NCBI RefSeq assembly: GCF_023078455.1
Contig: NZ_CP095740.1
Location: 918,001-982,000, forward strand
From: Luteibacter aegosomatis
GTDB taxonomy: Bacteria; Pseudomonadota; Gammaproteobacteria; Xanthomonadales; Rhodanobacteraceae
Direction of reading: 5' to 3'
DNA: 64,000 bases
The position numbers and the translations under genes were made by a program. Positions 63,561-64,000 of the stretch are shown piece by piece; the first letter of the stretch is position 1; each line of letters starts with the position of its first letter. The notes beneath the pieces were generated by a model. That model searched no databases. It was not told where the DNA came from and saw only the letters and a list, made by a program, of their open reading frames with translations.

Positions 63561-64000
63561 ATGGCCCCCCGCATCGAAGACTACGCGATGATCGGCAACT
63601 GCCGCACCGCGGCCCTGGTATCGCGCGACGGATCGATCGACTGGCTTTGCCTGCCCCGGTTCGATGCCGCGGCTTGCTTCGCGGCACTGCTTGGCGACGA
63701 AGACCATGGCTGCTGGCGGCTCGCTCCCTCAGACGGCGAGGCCCGGTCCCGGCGCGAGTACATCGACGGCAGCCTCGTGCTGCTCACCGAATGGCAGACC
63801 GCCACCGGAAGCGCGCGGGTCACCGACTTCATGCCCTTCGCGGGCGACCAGGTCGGCGTCACGCGGATCGTCGAGGGCATCGAGGGGCGGGTGGACTTCG
63901 AGACCCTGCTCCGTATCCGCTTCGATTACGGCAACGCCGTGCCCTGGGTGAGCCGCGTCGACGACGATACCCTCACCGCCGTCGCCGGCCCCGACCTCGT
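63561..64000 (+). CDS. glycoside hydrolase family 15 protein, N-terminal part
   Basis: The first 146 residues of a gene that runs off the right edge. The opening MAPRIEDYAMIGNCRTAALVSRDGSIDWLCLPRFDA and the phrase VTDFMPFAG are the characteristic N-terminal beta-sandwich of bacterial GH15 glucoamylase/trehalase-like proteins. The catalytic (alpha/alpha)6 domain lies beyond the window. RBS AGAGGA precedes the ATG. Likely a trehalase or maltooligosaccharide hydrolase. Confidence 0.9.
   Translation, partial: MAPRIEDYAMIGNCRTAALVSRDGSIDWLCLPRFDAAACFAALLGDEDHGCWRLAPSDGEARSRREYIDGSLVLLTEWQTATGSARVTDFMPFAGDQVGVTRIVEGIEGRVDFETLLRIRFDYGNAVPWVSRVDDDTLTAVAGPDL

Noticed and set aside
61309..63687. A 792-codon open frame antisense to recQ and ybaL
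   Set aside because: No recognisable domains, Arg/His-rich low complexity, and it covers two well-supported sense genes.

Overview
The window is high-GC bacterial chromosome that is almost fully coding. Gene content points to a gammaproteobacterium of the order Xanthomonadales, most likely family Rhodanobacteraceae (Luteibacter/Dyella-like). This assignment is inferred from family resemblance (rpoN-hpf-hprK-rapZ-EIIA-HPr-EI order, GTP-dependent PEPCK, purM/DUF2066/PerM/Hda block, lptABC-kdsCD block); no search was run. No tRNA, rRNA, CRISPR array or insertion-sequence transposase was seen.

Layout. 1-6.3 kb: tail of an unidentified protein, a two-domain glycosyltransferase, ETF-ubiquinone oxidoreductase, an amidase and an AlkB-type dioxygenase. 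6.3-9.8 kb: a lipid-transport ABC operon of the MlaE/F/D type with a PqiC-like lipoprotein. 9.9-12.6 kb: glycine cleavage gcvT and gcvH, then an unusual gene joining a MetJ repressor domain to a lysine/alanine-rich histone H1-like tail. 12.9-19.1 kb: TonB-like protein, serine hydrolase, MFS carrier, CBS protein, mtgA, hslO. 19.2-25.9 kb: a GAF-GAF-GGDEF-EAL protein, an exported protein followed by a four-copy 151-bp tandem repeat, and an ECF sigma/anti-sigma/DUF4097 operon. 26-32 kb: pckG, then a TetR regulator divergent from an alpha/beta hydrolase and fadE. 32-34.7 kb: a repeat-rich, lower-GC island with an M35 metallopeptidase flanked by inverted copies of a strongly structured element. 34.7-44.7 kb: one long minus-strand housekeeping block (PTS phosphorelay with HPr kinase, rapZ, hpf, rpoN, LPS export lptB/A/C, Kdo synthesis kdsC/kdsD). 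44.9-50 kb: ibaG, murA, two small envelope proteins, purN and purM. 50-64 kb: DUF2066 protein, PerM, Hda, SuhB, TrmJ, ExoD, a CNNM/CorC-type protein, phosphate transport (DUF47 + Pit), an alkyltransferase-like protein, RecQ, a KefB/YbaL antiporter and the start of a GH15 enzyme.

How genes work together. The minus-strand 34.7-44.7 kb block links nitrogen/sigma-54 and carbon PTS signalling to LPS assembly. fadE plus ETF-QO and pckG suggest fatty-acid use and gluconeogenesis. Intergenic regions carry many REP-like hairpins (GTGGGAG head, variable stem) and a second family built on a CTGCCTTCGCAG core.

The signals most worth a second look are the MetJ-histone fusion (11969-12610), the paired structured elements with compensatory stem changes (32165-32460 and 34384-34678), the duplicated candidate operator in front of the leaderless hydrolase-fadE operon (28564-28616), and the tandem array that copies a gene's 3' end with its terminator (23252-23855).
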